From contig CM075101.1 in NCBI GenBank assembly GCA_037576195.1, forward strand, positions 13,020,001-13,084,000: DNA of 64,000 bases, in the 5' to 3' direction. The translations under genes and the position numbers were made by a program. Positions 52,301 through 58,410 of this stretch are shown in pieces. Under the pieces are notes generated by a model that searched no databases, was not told the origin of the DNA, and saw nothing but the letters and a program-made list of their open reading frames with translations. The DNA is from Phytoseiulus persimilis. Its lineage: Eukaryota; Arthropoda; Arachnida; Mesostigmata; Phytoseiidae. Positions within the stretch are counted from its first letter, which is position 1. Every line of letters starts with the position of its first letter.

Positions 52301-55300
52301 GATTGAAGAATCTTAGAGTTTTGTGAGTTCTTCGTCGACTACACTCCTGCGACGCTTCGTTCTCTGTCTCCTCAGGAGTCGTCGTTCTCAAGTGAACCGC
52401 CCGGAGTGAGAACGAAAATGCTCCGCTCCCAACGTACCACAAACCTATCTCCTCACGCGTTTCCGTTCCCCTTGATTCCAGGTCGCTCCACGGAAACGAA
52501 ATATCAATGATGCCGGAGGGCTCATTCAAGGATCTGATAGCGATAACCCATATTGCTCTCGGCAATAACCCGCTGTATTGCGACTGTCAGATGCGATGGG
52601 TCTCTGATTGGATTAAGAAAGACTTTATCGAGCCGGGTATCGCTCGCTGCGCTGAGCCGCCTCACATGAAGGACAAATTGGTATTGACCGCGCCTTCGAA
52701 CGCGTTCATGTGCACACGTGAGTGTTTCTGTTCGCCGAACTTTCCTGGATCGGGAACAACCAGAACGCAGTTTGTGTTGTATAGTAGCAGTTGCGCATAG
52801 TATCGCGGGTGGCTCCATACTAAATGCGCGCAAGCAAAACATGCACGCATGAGTGAATGTACAAGCAAGATGGCTTCCCCATGACCTTGTGCGCATTCAG
52901 TCATGCGCGCGCATATTTAGTCATGTGTTTTGCCTCGTGCGCACCCAGTACGGTGGCTTGCGGTTCGGCCGATCGACTAAGGCAGTCTTGCCCGAACTTT
53001 TGCAGCTTTCGGACCCATTTCTACCGGTAACGACTTCCAATTTTCAATTCTATCGCATTATTACATTATGCGAGCCATCCGGCCTATCGTATAAAAGGAT
53101 ATCTTATAATAAATGCTCTCAGAACAATGGGGGAAGCTGTTGTCAAGAAGCGAACTCTTGCTTTTCCTGTTTCGCAATATGAATCACCTGACGCAGCAGG
53201 AATGGAGGAGGGAGCTTCGAGCCGCTCAACGGCGAACATTTGTCGGGGAAGTAACAAAGGTTCCGCTGTGGAAGACCAAAGGAAACACGCCAGACTGGAA
53301 GAAAGCTCGAAACTGTGCGATGACGAGCTGCGTTCCGACGTTACCTTTCTCACGGGATCTTTTTCGGGGTGATGTACAGCTGTTCGATACTCTTTGCGGG
53401 ACCAGGTCCTACACCATCGATCCGTCGTCAACTACAACTTTCCAAGAGATAATGATTGACTCCGAACATGCGGTTGAGCAGGGCTTCCGTAGAGCAACCG
53501 AATTCAGGAATGCGCGGAATTTCCGAACCTCCTCATGTTCGGCTTCGAGTAACCTTTTTTATCGGCTCGAGATTTTACAATTCAAAATCCGACCTGGTAG
53601 ACGCCGCAGAGCGGAAAACAACCTCTGACCGATTCCGACCTTTTCCTCATTTCCAGAACGAGCTCCACCCCATGTGCGTGCGAAATGCGATGCGTGCTTC
53701 ACTTTCCCGTGCGAGAACGGAGCCACCTGTACGTCGTTACCGATGCACGCGTTCAAATGCGCTTGCACACCCGGATTCCATGGCGATCGCTGCCAACATA
53801 CGATCGACGCTTGTTTCGATAATCCCTGCCTCAACGAAGGAGTCTGCAAGCCGCAGGACGGCGGACGTTTCACGTGCCACTGCCCCGATGGCTATGAAGG
53901 ATCTCGGTGCGAAATCAACGTCGATGATTGCACCTCTCACAAATGCGAAAACAACGGAACCTGCGTCGATCGTATCAACGGATACAGCTGCCTCTGCCCG
54001 ATGCCGTACACCGGCGAGTTCTGCGAAACGAAAATGAATTTCTGCAGCGAACAATTCAACCCCTGCGAGAACGGTGCCGAGTGCATCAGTCACGGAACAC
54101 ACTACAACTGCGTGTGTCCCGTCGGCTTCACCGGCAGCAACTGCTCAGGAAACATCGACGACTGTGTTGACAATTTGTGCGCTAACGGGGCGACTTGCGT
54201 AGATGAACTGAACAATTACAAATGTGCCTGTCCAGACGGCTTTTCTGGAACATTTTGTGAGATTGGACCCACGATTGCTGTAATGTTTCCGCGCACGTCA
54301 CCTTGCCAGGCGCACGACTGCGTGCATGGGGTCTGCTTCCAACCAGACACAGACAGCTCCGACTACGAGTGCCGCTGCACGCCTGGCTTCACTGGTAAGC
54401 GTTGCGACATCCTGTCCAGCGTGAGTTTCCGGGATGGGTCTTTTGTGGAGCTAGAGACGCTGGCCACACGACCCAGCGCCAATCTCACGATTCAATTCGC
54501 GACCTCTCAAAAGTTCGGAATCCTCGCCTACGACGGCAACAGCGATCAACATTTGGCCATCGAGCTCTTCAAGGGCAGAATTCGAATTTCGTTCGACGTC
54601 GGCAACACAGCGCCGTCGAACGTTTTCAGCTACGAGGAAGTCGCTGATGGCGCTCTCCACACCTTGGAAATTCTCGTGTGGGGCAAGAACCTCACAATGA
54701 AAATCGACAGCGGCACTCCTCGGACGATCGTCAACGACGGCTCGAAGGAATATCTCGATCTGAGCGAACCGTTCTACGTCGGAGGACTGCCAAGCTCCAA
54801 GGCCGATGCCGCTCTCAAGCAGTGGCATCTCAAAAACTCGTCGAGCTTTGTTGGCTGTGTTCAAGGGGTGTTCCTCAATGAAATCTCGCAGGACGTCATG
54901 AACGCTCGGAACAAGCAGCGGGTCTCGCCTGGCTGTAGTCAGCTATCGACTAGAAAGCCCTGCGACGATCACCAGTGCGTGAAGGGCAAGTGCGTCGAGT
55001 CTTCAGGCACGTCGTATGAATGCAAATGTAGACCCGGCTGGAGCGGACCATTCTGCGATCAAGGTAGGTTGTTGTCCAAATGTTCGCTGCTGCCCATTCG
55101 CCTCCCCGAAGTCGATGTCTGACCGACGAGACAGCCGAGTGGTCTGAACGGTCTGTATGCCGAGCTCATATTCGCGTGTGAATCCGCAGCTATGTTGACT
55201 CGTGGAAGACCAGTCTCGGGCGGCAGGTTCAAACCCCAGTACCGGCCGACTCCTACAGACGTAGTTTCTACGATATGATCATAATTCCCACTCCAAGGAA

Positions 55301-55857
55301 GCAATCGCCGAAGAGGCCTCTGGTACCTGAAGAATGCGGTCGTGCCGATCAGGCAGGCCCTCCGGGGCCGTGAAAGTGGATGAGAGAGAGAGAGGGCGGA
55401 TGAGGGAAAGGAGAAGAGAGAGAGAGAGAAAAAGGGACGAGAAAAGAGGGAGACCGTGAATGAGAAACACGAGGACGCGTTACGAAGCTGACCGTGATCG
55501 TCGTGTCTCCATTTCGAGTGGGCAGCGGTGTTGAAAAATTCACCATGATCCATCACTCTTGGACATTGATGGCTGGGGAATACGGGACGCTCTCATAAGG
55601 AGAACTGCTCCATTTCAGCTCCAACATGCCAGAAACAACGGACCCACGACTACGTCCGAGATGAAGATGGCTGCCGTTCCGCCAAGAAGGTGAAAAACGC
55701 TCAGTGCGTCGGGGGCTGCGGAGAAGCCTGCTGTAGGCCTGTCGCTCAGAAGAGCAAACGGCGCCAAGTGAAGATGGTCTGCCCCGATACGAGCGCGAGC
55801 TACACGAAAACGGTTGAAATCATCCGAAAATGTGCTTGTAACACTAGCAAATGTTGA
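4192..55857 (+). CDS. slit: Slit guidance ligand, complete gene, 21 coding exons
   Basis: Secreted axon-guidance protein that binds Robo receptors through its second LRR domain and repels axons and migrating cells. Joined exons are 4192-4373, 33078-33149, 40536-40607, 44818-44889, 46077-46256, 47118-47317, 47723-47873, 47994-48065, 48159-48230, 48388-48459, 48545-48616, 48710-48991, 49449-49721, 49824-49967, 50053-50124, 50749-51114, 51303-51374, 52251-52322, 52482-52717, 53657-55063 and 55619-55857. They total 4380 bases and encode 1459 residues, close to Drosophila Slit. All introns are GT-AG; seventeen are phase 2 and three (introns 6, 19, 20) are phase 1. Domains: signal peptide about 1-23, LRR D1 28-259, D2 270-500, D3 500-700, D4 700-911, EGF1-6 922-1163, laminin-G about 1165-1335, EGF7 1345-1378, cystine knot 1384-1459. 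No frameshift or missing cap cysteine was seen. Family assignment is essentially certain; exact splice sites were read by eye. Confidence 0.97.
7611..7690. repeat. 33-base tandem repeat, about 2.4 copies
   Basis: The unit begins TGGCGGCGGCAGCGACGACA and is followed by ACAACGACGACGT. Two complete copies (7611-7643, 7644-7676) appear identical, followed by a partial third that diverges after GGCGGCAACG. The sequence is built of GGC, GAC and AAC triplets. It is in slit intron 1, so no coding role is implied. Confidence 0.85.
10428..10483. repeat. CCG/CGG triplet-rich patch
   Basis: Runs of CCG triplets, then GTCGTCGTTG, then seven or more GGC triplets. Low-complexity DNA inside slit intron 1. 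The polar or Pro-rich ORFs overlapping it on both strands are products of the triplets, not evidence of a gene. Confidence 0.7.
16254..16274. repeat. (ACG)n microsatellite
   Basis: Seven ACG units in tandem inside slit intron 1. They yield an Asp-rich stretch in an overlapping 207-codon ORF that has no other recognisable feature. Confidence 0.85.
18160..19497 (+). other. Unassigned 445-codon ORF inside slit intron 1
   Basis: Longest uninterrupted non-slit reading frame in the window, on the same strand as slit, from an ATG to TGA. The product is strongly Arg- and Ser-rich, has no signal peptide, and I recognise no domain, repeat or catalytic motif. No convincing splice sites or poly(A) context define a transcript. 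Codons are dominated by TCG, CGA and CGT, in keeping with the TCGA-rich background, which lowers stop frequency. It could be a chance ORF, an unrecognised intronic gene or an alternative exon. I favour chance, but the length is notable. Confidence 0.15.
20472..20500. repeat. TGTC/ATCT microsatellite
   Basis: Four TGTC units followed by ATCTATCT-type units in slit intron 1; simple-sequence DNA only. Confidence 0.75.
23083..23126. repeat. (AGTC)n(GGTC)n microsatellite
   Basis: About four AGTC units pass directly into about seven GGTC units and then degrade into GGGC. Located in slit intron 1. Such TCGG/TCAG runs recur in shorter form elsewhere in the window (for example near 26280 and 46809). 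Confidence 0.9.
24190..24201. repeat. C12 homopolymer
   Basis: Twelve consecutive C residues in slit intron 1. Confidence 0.9.
33078..33149 (+). CDS. slit: slit coding exon 2: D1 LRR1
   Basis: A 72-base phase-2 exon bounded by TTTTCAG and GTAAGT, encoding one 24-residue leucine-rich repeat (residues 61-85). It has the ELEGNNI consensus strand and ends RKLRIL. It follows directly on the N-cap of exon 1 in frame and matches the family's first repeat position. It sits alone between introns of 28.7 and 7.4 kb, so gene-prediction programs could miss it. Confidence 0.93.
33771..33786. repeat. C16 homopolymer
   Basis: Sixteen consecutive C residues in slit intron 2, followed by a C- and T-rich stretch. 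Confidence 0.9.
35501..35514. repeat. C14 homopolymer
   Basis: Fourteen consecutive C residues in slit intron 2. Confidence 0.9.
39986..39997. repeat. C12 homopolymer
   Basis: Twelve consecutive C residues in slit intron 2, about 540 bases before exon 3. Confidence 0.9.
40536..40607 (+). CDS. slit: slit coding exon 3: D1 LRR2
   Basis: A 72-base phase-2 exon between GATTTTTCAG and GTGAGT, encoding residues 85-109, one LRR starting [10 protein letters not shown] and ending LVSLER plus the split Leu codon. In frame with exons 2 and 4. Confidence 0.94.
41151..41353. mobile_element. Candidate hAT-like miniature inverted-repeat element
   Basis: The left end reads CAGTGTTTCTCAAC, the motif typical of hAT-superfamily termini. 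The right end, on the opposite strand, reads CAGTTTCTCTCAAG, matching 11 of 14 positions. The element is about 203 bases, has no coding capacity, and has G-rich subterminal repeats (two copies of GGGCACGGAG near the left end, GTGGGGC near the right). A clean target duplication directly beside the termini is not visible; GACCAAAC (41138-41145) and GACCAGAC (41354-41361) match 7 of 8 but the left copy is offset by five bases. Probably an old, mutated non-autonomous copy. Confidence 0.45.
41783..41802. repeat. (TTA)n microsatellite
   Basis: About six ATT/TTA units in slit intron 3, in an AT-rich neighbourhood. Confidence 0.85.
44818..44889 (+). CDS. slit: slit coding exon 4: D1 LRR3
   Basis: A 72-base phase-2 exon between TTTTCAG and GTGAGT, encoding residues 109-133. 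One LRR starting [10 protein letters not shown] and ending LSHLHR. In frame with its neighbours. Confidence 0.94.
44992..45004. repeat. G13 homopolymer
   Basis: Thirteen consecutive G residues, just after another GGGGGA run, in slit intron 4. Confidence 0.9.
45931..45947. repeat. C17 homopolymer
   Basis: Seventeen consecutive C residues, the longest homopolymer noticed in the window, upstream of slit exon 5. Confidence 0.9.
46077..46256 (+). CDS. slit: slit coding exon 5: D1 LRR4, LRR5 and first half of LRR6
   Basis: A 180-base phase-2 exon between CCTTCCAG and GTAGGG, encoding residues 133-193. It carries repeats starting [20 protein letters not shown] and [10 protein letters not shown], so two one-repeat exons and part of a third are fused here. 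The donor GTAGGG is weaker than most in this gene. Confidence 0.95.
46257..47117 (+). other. slit intron 5 (0.86 kb)
   Basis: Phase-2 intron. It holds a GGCCGGCC-rich patch near 46621, two copies of GTGGTCGACCGG at 46658 and 46670, and a perfect 11-base hairpin stem at 46809-46819 and 46836-46846. Confidence 0.88.
46809..46846. repeat. Short inverted repeat (GGTCGGTCGGT stem)
   Basis: An 11-base perfect stem (46809-46819 with 46836-46846) and a 16-base loop, made from opposed GGTC microsatellite units in intron 5. No function is implied. Confidence 0.6.
47118..47317 (+). CDS. slit: slit coding exon 6: end of D1 LRR6 and D1 C-cap
   Basis: A 200-base exon from an acceptor CTTGCAG to a phase-1 donor GTAAGC, encoding residues 193-260. 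It completes LRR6 and encodes the first LRR C-terminal cap, with [16 protein letters not shown], then GLYTTC and a final Cys in FKC. The phase change from 2 to 1 falls at the end of the domain. Confidence 0.96.
47318..47722 (+). other. slit intron 6 (405 bases, phase 1)
   Basis: First phase-1 intron, at the D1-D2 junction. No further features were recognised. A 190-codon antisense ORF across it overlaps exons 6 and 7 and is a shadow of slit. Confidence 0.9.
47723..47873 (+). CDS. slit: slit coding exon 7: D1-D2 linker and D2 N-cap
   Basis: A 151-base exon with acceptor TTCTGTCAG and donor GTGAGT, entering in phase 1 and leaving in phase 2, encoding residues 260-310. A short linker is followed by the LRR N-cap of D2: [14 protein letters not shown], then GLTELP. 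The start was chosen because G plus GT restores the frame after exon 6. Confidence 0.94.
47994..48065 (+). CDS. slit: slit coding exon 8: D2 LRR1
   Basis: A 72-base phase-2 exon (GTTGCAG to GTGAGT) encoding residues 310-334, one LRR beginning [11 protein letters not shown]2 is the Robo-binding domain in studied Slits. Confidence 0.95.
48159..48230 (+). CDS. slit: slit coding exon 9: D2 LRR2
   Basis: A 72-base phase-2 exon (CTTGCAG to GTAGGT) encoding residues 334-358, one LRR beginning [20 protein letters not shown] at its end. Flanked by 93- and 157-base introns. Confidence 0.95.
48388..48459 (+). CDS. slit: slit coding exon 10: D2 LRR3
   Basis: A 72-base phase-2 exon (TTTCCAG to GTACGT) encoding residues 358-382, one LRR beginning [10 protein letters not shown]. 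Its donor GTACGT is the only phase-2 donor in the gene that does not put a stop codon immediately after the junction. Confidence 0.95.
48545..48616 (+). CDS. slit: slit coding exon 11: D2 LRR4
   Basis: A 72-base phase-2 exon (ATCTGCAG to GTGAGT) encoding residues 382-406, one LRR beginning [10 protein letters not shown]. The preceding intron is only 85 bases. Confidence 0.95.
48710..48991 (+). CDS. slit: slit coding exon 12: D2 LRR5 and D2 C-cap
   Basis: A 282-base phase-2 exon (CTTTGCAG to GTGAGT) encoding residues 406-500. It contains the [10 protein letters not shown] repeat, then the C-cap [11 protein letters not shown], a Cys in DARC, a CDSPKR-type segment and FKC. Compared with remembered human and Drosophila sequence, the C-cap has about eight extra residues (FQADEGDQ, 453-460) before the conserved ARC. 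This exon completes the Robo-binding domain. Confidence 0.96.
48992..49448 (+). other. slit intron 12 (457 bases)
   Basis: Phase-2 intron at the D2-D3 junction. The acceptor is after CTCAAG at 49448, an atypical AAG; the next CAG (49456) would give an immediate stop and is excluded. Nothing else recognised. Confidence 0.85.
49449..49721 (+). CDS. slit: slit coding exon 13: D3 N-cap, LRR1 and LRR2
   Basis: A 273-base phase-2 exon ending at GTGAGT, encoding residues 500-591. The N-cap reads [14 protein letters not shown] and is followed by repeats beginning [10 protein letters not shown] and [10 protein letters not shown]. It is preceded by the ECRVDSGCP linker that matches the Slit family at this position. 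Confidence 0.95.
49824..49967 (+). CDS. slit: slit coding exon 14: D3 LRR3 and LRR4
   Basis: A 144-base phase-2 exon, exactly two repeats (CTTCCAG to GTGAGT), encoding residues 591-639. Repeats begin [10 protein letters not shown] and [10 protein letters not shown]. Confidence 0.95.
50053..50124 (+). CDS. slit: slit coding exon 15: D3 LRR5
   Basis: A 72-base phase-2 exon (CTTGCAG to GTGAGT) encoding residues 639-663, one LRR beginning [10 protein letters not shown] and ending LRNLQT plus split Leu. Confidence 0.95.
50125..50748 (+). other. slit intron 15 (624 bases)
   Basis: Phase-2 intron. Open frames overlapping it on both strands are shadows or chance; no separate feature recognised. Confidence 0.9.
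50749..51114 (+). CDS. slit: slit coding exon 16: D3 C-cap, D4 N-cap and start of D4 LRRs
   Basis: A 366-base phase-2 exon (TTCGCAG to GTGAGT) encoding residues 663-785. It carries the D3 C-cap ([16 protein letters not shown], then TCGWP and FVC), an acidic linker, the D4 N-cap [14 protein letters not shown] and the first D4 repeat beginning [10 protein letters not shown]. Two domains are joined within one exon here, unlike the D1-D2 and D2-D3 junctions, which are split by introns. Confidence 0.96.
51303..51374 (+). CDS. slit: slit coding exon 17: D4 LRR2
   Basis: A 72-base phase-2 exon (CATGCAG to GTAAGT) encoding residues 785-809, one LRR beginning [10 protein letters not shown]. Confidence 0.95.
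51375..52250 (+). other. slit intron 17 (0.88 kb)
   Basis: Phase-2 intron, otherwise featureless to the eye. Confidence 0.9.
52251..52322 (+). CDS. slit: slit coding exon 18: D4 LRR3
   Basis: A 72-base phase-2 exon (CGCTCCAG to GTGAGT) encoding residues 809-833, one LRR beginning [10 protein letters not shown]. Confidence 0.95.
52482..52717 (+). CDS. slit: slit coding exon 19: D4 LRR4 and D4 C-cap
   Basis: A 236-base exon (GATTCCAG to GTGAGT) entering in phase 2 and leaving in phase 1, encoding residues 833-912. The last repeat begins [10 protein letters not shown]. The C-cap has [15 protein letters not shown], then EPGIARC and FMC, very close to the family consensus. Confidence 0.97.
52718..53656 (+). 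other. slit intron 19 (0.94 kb, phase 1)
   Basis: Phase-1 intron separating the LRR half from the EGF half of the protein. It contains an imperfect fold-back repeat at 52808-52957. A 171-codon ORF at 53113-53628 shows no family feature. Confidence 0.88.
52808..52957. repeat. Imperfect fold-back (inverted repeat) element
   Basis: The left arm (52808-52859) and right arm (52894-52957) are imperfect reverse complements. The blocks CATTCA-TCATGCG-GC, ATG-TTTTGC and GCGCA-AGTA-GG recur in opposite orientation, with a 12-base insertion (GCATATTTAGTC) in the right arm that resembles part of the arm itself. The loop is about 34 bases. It looks like a degraded fold-back or hairpin miniature element in slit intron 19. 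No superfamily can be assigned from the ends. Confidence 0.6.
53657..55063 (+). CDS. slit: slit coding exon 20: EGF1-6, laminin-G and EGF7
   Basis: A single 1407-base exon (TTTCCAG to GTAGGT, phase 1 both ends) encoding residues 912-1381. Six EGF repeats begin at Cys 922, with calcium-binding-type starts VDDC and IDDC in EGF3 and EGF5. Between EGF5 and EGF6 lies FPRTSPC (Pro 1123), the conserved Slit proteolysis region. The laminin-G domain starts near residue 1165 ([13 protein letters not shown]) and includes LYVGG-like FYVGGLPSS and a closing [11 protein letters not shown]7 starts [11 protein letters not shown] count matches Drosophila (seven) rather than vertebrates (more). Confidence 0.98.
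55064..55618 (+). other. slit intron 20 (555 bases, phase 1)
   Basis: Phase-1 intron with a polypurine tract at 55381-55451. I looked for additional EGF-encoding exons in it and saw none, so the protein goes from EGF7 directly to the cystine knot. Confidence 0.9.
55381..55451. repeat. GA-rich polypurine tract
   Basis: About 70 bases that are nearly all purine on the plus strand, with two runs of tandem GA. Located in the last slit intron. The antisense ORFs across it are Ser/Leu low complexity. Confidence 0.85.
55619..55857 (+). CDS. slit: slit coding exon 21: C-terminal cystine knot and stop
   Basis: A 239-base terminal exon (CATTTCAG acceptor, TGA at 55855-55857) encoding residues 1381-1459. 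It has ten cysteines in the CTCK pattern, with [10 protein letters not shown] in the middle, a basic KSKRR segment and the ending KCACNTSKC. The domain is the family's usual C-terminus, thought to mediate dimerisation. Confidence 0.97.
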
Positions 55858-56039
55858 GACCACGAAGGAACGAGAAGGCGGGAGGGATGCTACGACGCCG
55901 GCCATAATCGTCGTATTTTCGTTTCAATCGATCGCCCACCGGTTAATGTAAATTTGGGAATGAATCGGTTCTATCTTTCCTTTCCCGAGCATTTGTTAGA
56001 AGAGTCTGACTCGCTTGCAGCGCGGGCTGACAGACGAAA

Positions 56040-56045
56040 AATAAA
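56040..56045 (+). terminator. AATAAA polyadenylation signal candidate
   Basis: A canonical hexamer about 185 bases after the slit stop codon; a proximal poly(A) site is possible. Confidence 0.4.
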
Positions 56046-56651
56046 CAGCGACGTCACACGGAAAGAAAGTAAGAAGACGAATTACTGGAGTGAATCTGAG
56101 AGTTCGCTTCCTGCAGCCTCTAAGGCCGCACTCCCCGCTCGGACTAAATAGACTATCGAACAGAAGCGATAGTAGGCATCCATACGAGCGGAGGAGCTGA
56201 CAAGCGAGTAAGCGAGCGAACGGACGACGGACGAACTATCAAACAAACTGCGCTCAAAGATGAATGAGTCCACTCACAATCACAGTTCCTCACGTTTCGG
56301 GGGAACTACGAGCGTATCGTATTCCCGGAAACGCCAACAGGAAAGAAAGCGAGGACAGACGAACCGAACGTTGACGAGTGGAGGGTCGATTCGATACGAC
56401 TCAACAACAGAGTTCATCTCTCAGTGTACCAGTGCTCGCTTTGCCACGTATCGCTTCGTTCATAAGTTCCGAGCAATCGATCTGCTGGACAGGATGCTGG
56501 AAGGAAAACTACACGTTCCGTTAATTTCGGCCGAAGCCGCTCGGTCACCATGCGGGAACGATCTGGGTGTTTTTGTGAGCGGTTGGTAGAGAAAGTGCGT
56601 CCAACTTTCCTAATTTTGAAGCCTATTCTTCTCCCATCGAGTTCATCAGTG

Positions 56652-56659
56652 TGTACATA
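56652..56659 (+). promoter_or_regulatory. Pumilio-type element TGTACATA
   Basis: Exact match to the consensus UGUANAUA bound by Pumilio-family proteins, in the probable distal slit 3' untranslated region. An eight-base match alone is weak evidence. Confidence 0.35.
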
Positions 56660-56855
56660 CATCGATTGAGATTCCTATTTTGATTGCTTGTACGATTGCA
56701 TTGATTCTGTTCTAACCGTCTGCAATGAGGAGGGAACCATATCTGGTCATTCGATCCGTATCAAATGTGGAGACTCAGTTCTAATCCGACGAGAGAGACG
56801 CCGTTTCTATGGAGCATAGTCAATATTCATTCTGTTAGCCTGTAATGTATTGTAT

Positions 56856-56863
56856 TGTACATA
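56856..56863 (+). promoter_or_regulatory. Second Pumilio-type element TGTACATA
   Basis: A second exact UGUANAUA match, about 200 bases after the first, overlapping a possible CATAAA poly(A) signal. Its relevance depends on the 3' untranslated region extending this far. Confidence 0.35.
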
Positions 56864-58410
56864 AACGATGAGATATACTTTGGAAAGTGGGGAGAACGTC
56901 TACGGTCGATGACGGGAAGCCCCTCCGCAGATGTTCGAGAGACCAGGACAGCAGGATCGAGAGTAAATTCAGGTTTTTTCATGACAGAACACATTGCTTG
57001 ATTGAGACGATCAGCTCAACAGAGGATGCGCGTTCTCCACCGAAATTCGGCATTGATCATAGAGCGCGTACCCGCGAGCGCAGTTAGGAGACGGTATTCG
57101 GGAGTTATGAGGAAAGAAAAAGTTTATCGGCAGTCAGGGGCGTTCCAGCTCCTCCGACCGCGGCGCCGTAGTTGGGGAGCCTATAGTTTGGTGGGTGCCA
57201 CCAGAATCGATCCAAATCCCCCACTGGTCTATCATGAGCTTGCTTCGATGGGCTTATCTGGCAATTCCCGCATTTATTTCAACAAGAAGAGTGCTTCCTG
57301 TAAGTTTTTTTTTTATCTTGGACTATGAGAGGACAGACATTAGTGGGCATGGCCCATCGGGGAACCAAATTTTTGAAGCGTGTATGATGTCCAGCCGAGG
57401 ACCTCGCAGGATCGCTTCGGGGAAACCTGCTCGTCGCCCGGTCTCCAACCGATTTGAAACTCACAGATTAACGGCTCATGAGCGCTTTGAGATGATGCTG
57501 CCGCAGTCGTCACCGCCATGGGCGCCGAAAGTACGGGAATTCACGAGGTTTTATCGTTTCCAAGTACTGGCATCAGGGTTGACGGGAAGACGGAGAGTGG
57601 ATAGGAGTAATAGCTGGAGGAAGGAATTCGGATGAGAGAAAAACTTCCAGCAGGGGGAATCAGCGGCGACATATTGCGAAGCGCCTTGCCTACCGAGAGG
57701 TTTCATCCCTAGCTACTACGTGTTCTGAAAACTCTACCATCCATGCGAGTGTTGACTTATAAAGAATATTTAGCCCTCAGTCGAGGTTCACATTGGAGAA
57801 CTATAATAATAATTATGAAAACAACAATTATTATTACATTTAATATTGAGCCGATGGAAATGACGATGATTGATTGTATTATGACAGCGAAAATTTGAAC
57901 ACAAAATAAATAAGGAGTATACAGAAGAGTACACTCAAAGACACTCTGGTTTTGAATCTTCCACCTCCGATCCCCCATTAGAAGCAGTCCCCTCCGGAGT
58001 TAGTTTGTCCTTTGGAGAAAAAGTCTAGGCTCCTGATCCTTGCTTCAGATTTCGCGACACTTCGACAAATATTCGAATCTCTACCAGATTTCCGCCGTGA
58101 TTTGTTACGAGACGTGGTCTTCGAGATTACACAATCGAGTCCCATACGCGAAACTGTTTCCTCCAGCGACTTCGCAGCTCGGGGAATGACATAACGCGGA
58201 AATGGTCGTGGACCTCGAGTGCGAGAAAAACGCCAACAGACCGATCTGCACTCTGAGGCAGTATCTTGGACTCCGGTCGGAACAAGACGACCCGGCTGTG
58301 TCGGCTCCTATCGAACCAATGATACTGGATAGATACAAAACTCATCCAACGTTGTACGGAGAGAAGATTTATGTGGCCGTACAAACTGTGTCGATGGTCA
58401 CTGGCCCCGT

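Larger units (their letters stand above)
55858..56866 (+). other. slit: Probable slit 3' untranslated region
   Basis: Follows the slit stop codon. An AATAAA lies at 56040-56045, only about 190 bases from the stop. Further on, sequence from about 56600 to 56870 is AT-rich with the look of 3' untranslated DNA and ends near TGTACATAAA. Either site could be used, and the true 3' end cannot be fixed without transcript data. Confidence 0.5.

Noticed and set aside
55195-55255. tRNA-like GGTTCAAACCC segment
   Set aside because: The flanking bases do not form a five-base T-stem and no anticodon or acceptor stem can be drawn.
55064-55618. Extra EGF exons between EGF7 and the cystine knot, as in vertebrates
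   Set aside because: No cysteine-patterned open frame with splice sites in this interval, and exon 20 joins exon 21 in phase without one.
57757-57978. Hydrophobic antisense ORF resembling a membrane segment
   Set aside because: The Ile/Val-rich stretch is the translation of AT-rich simple sequence (ATT/AAT runs), not a convincing protein.
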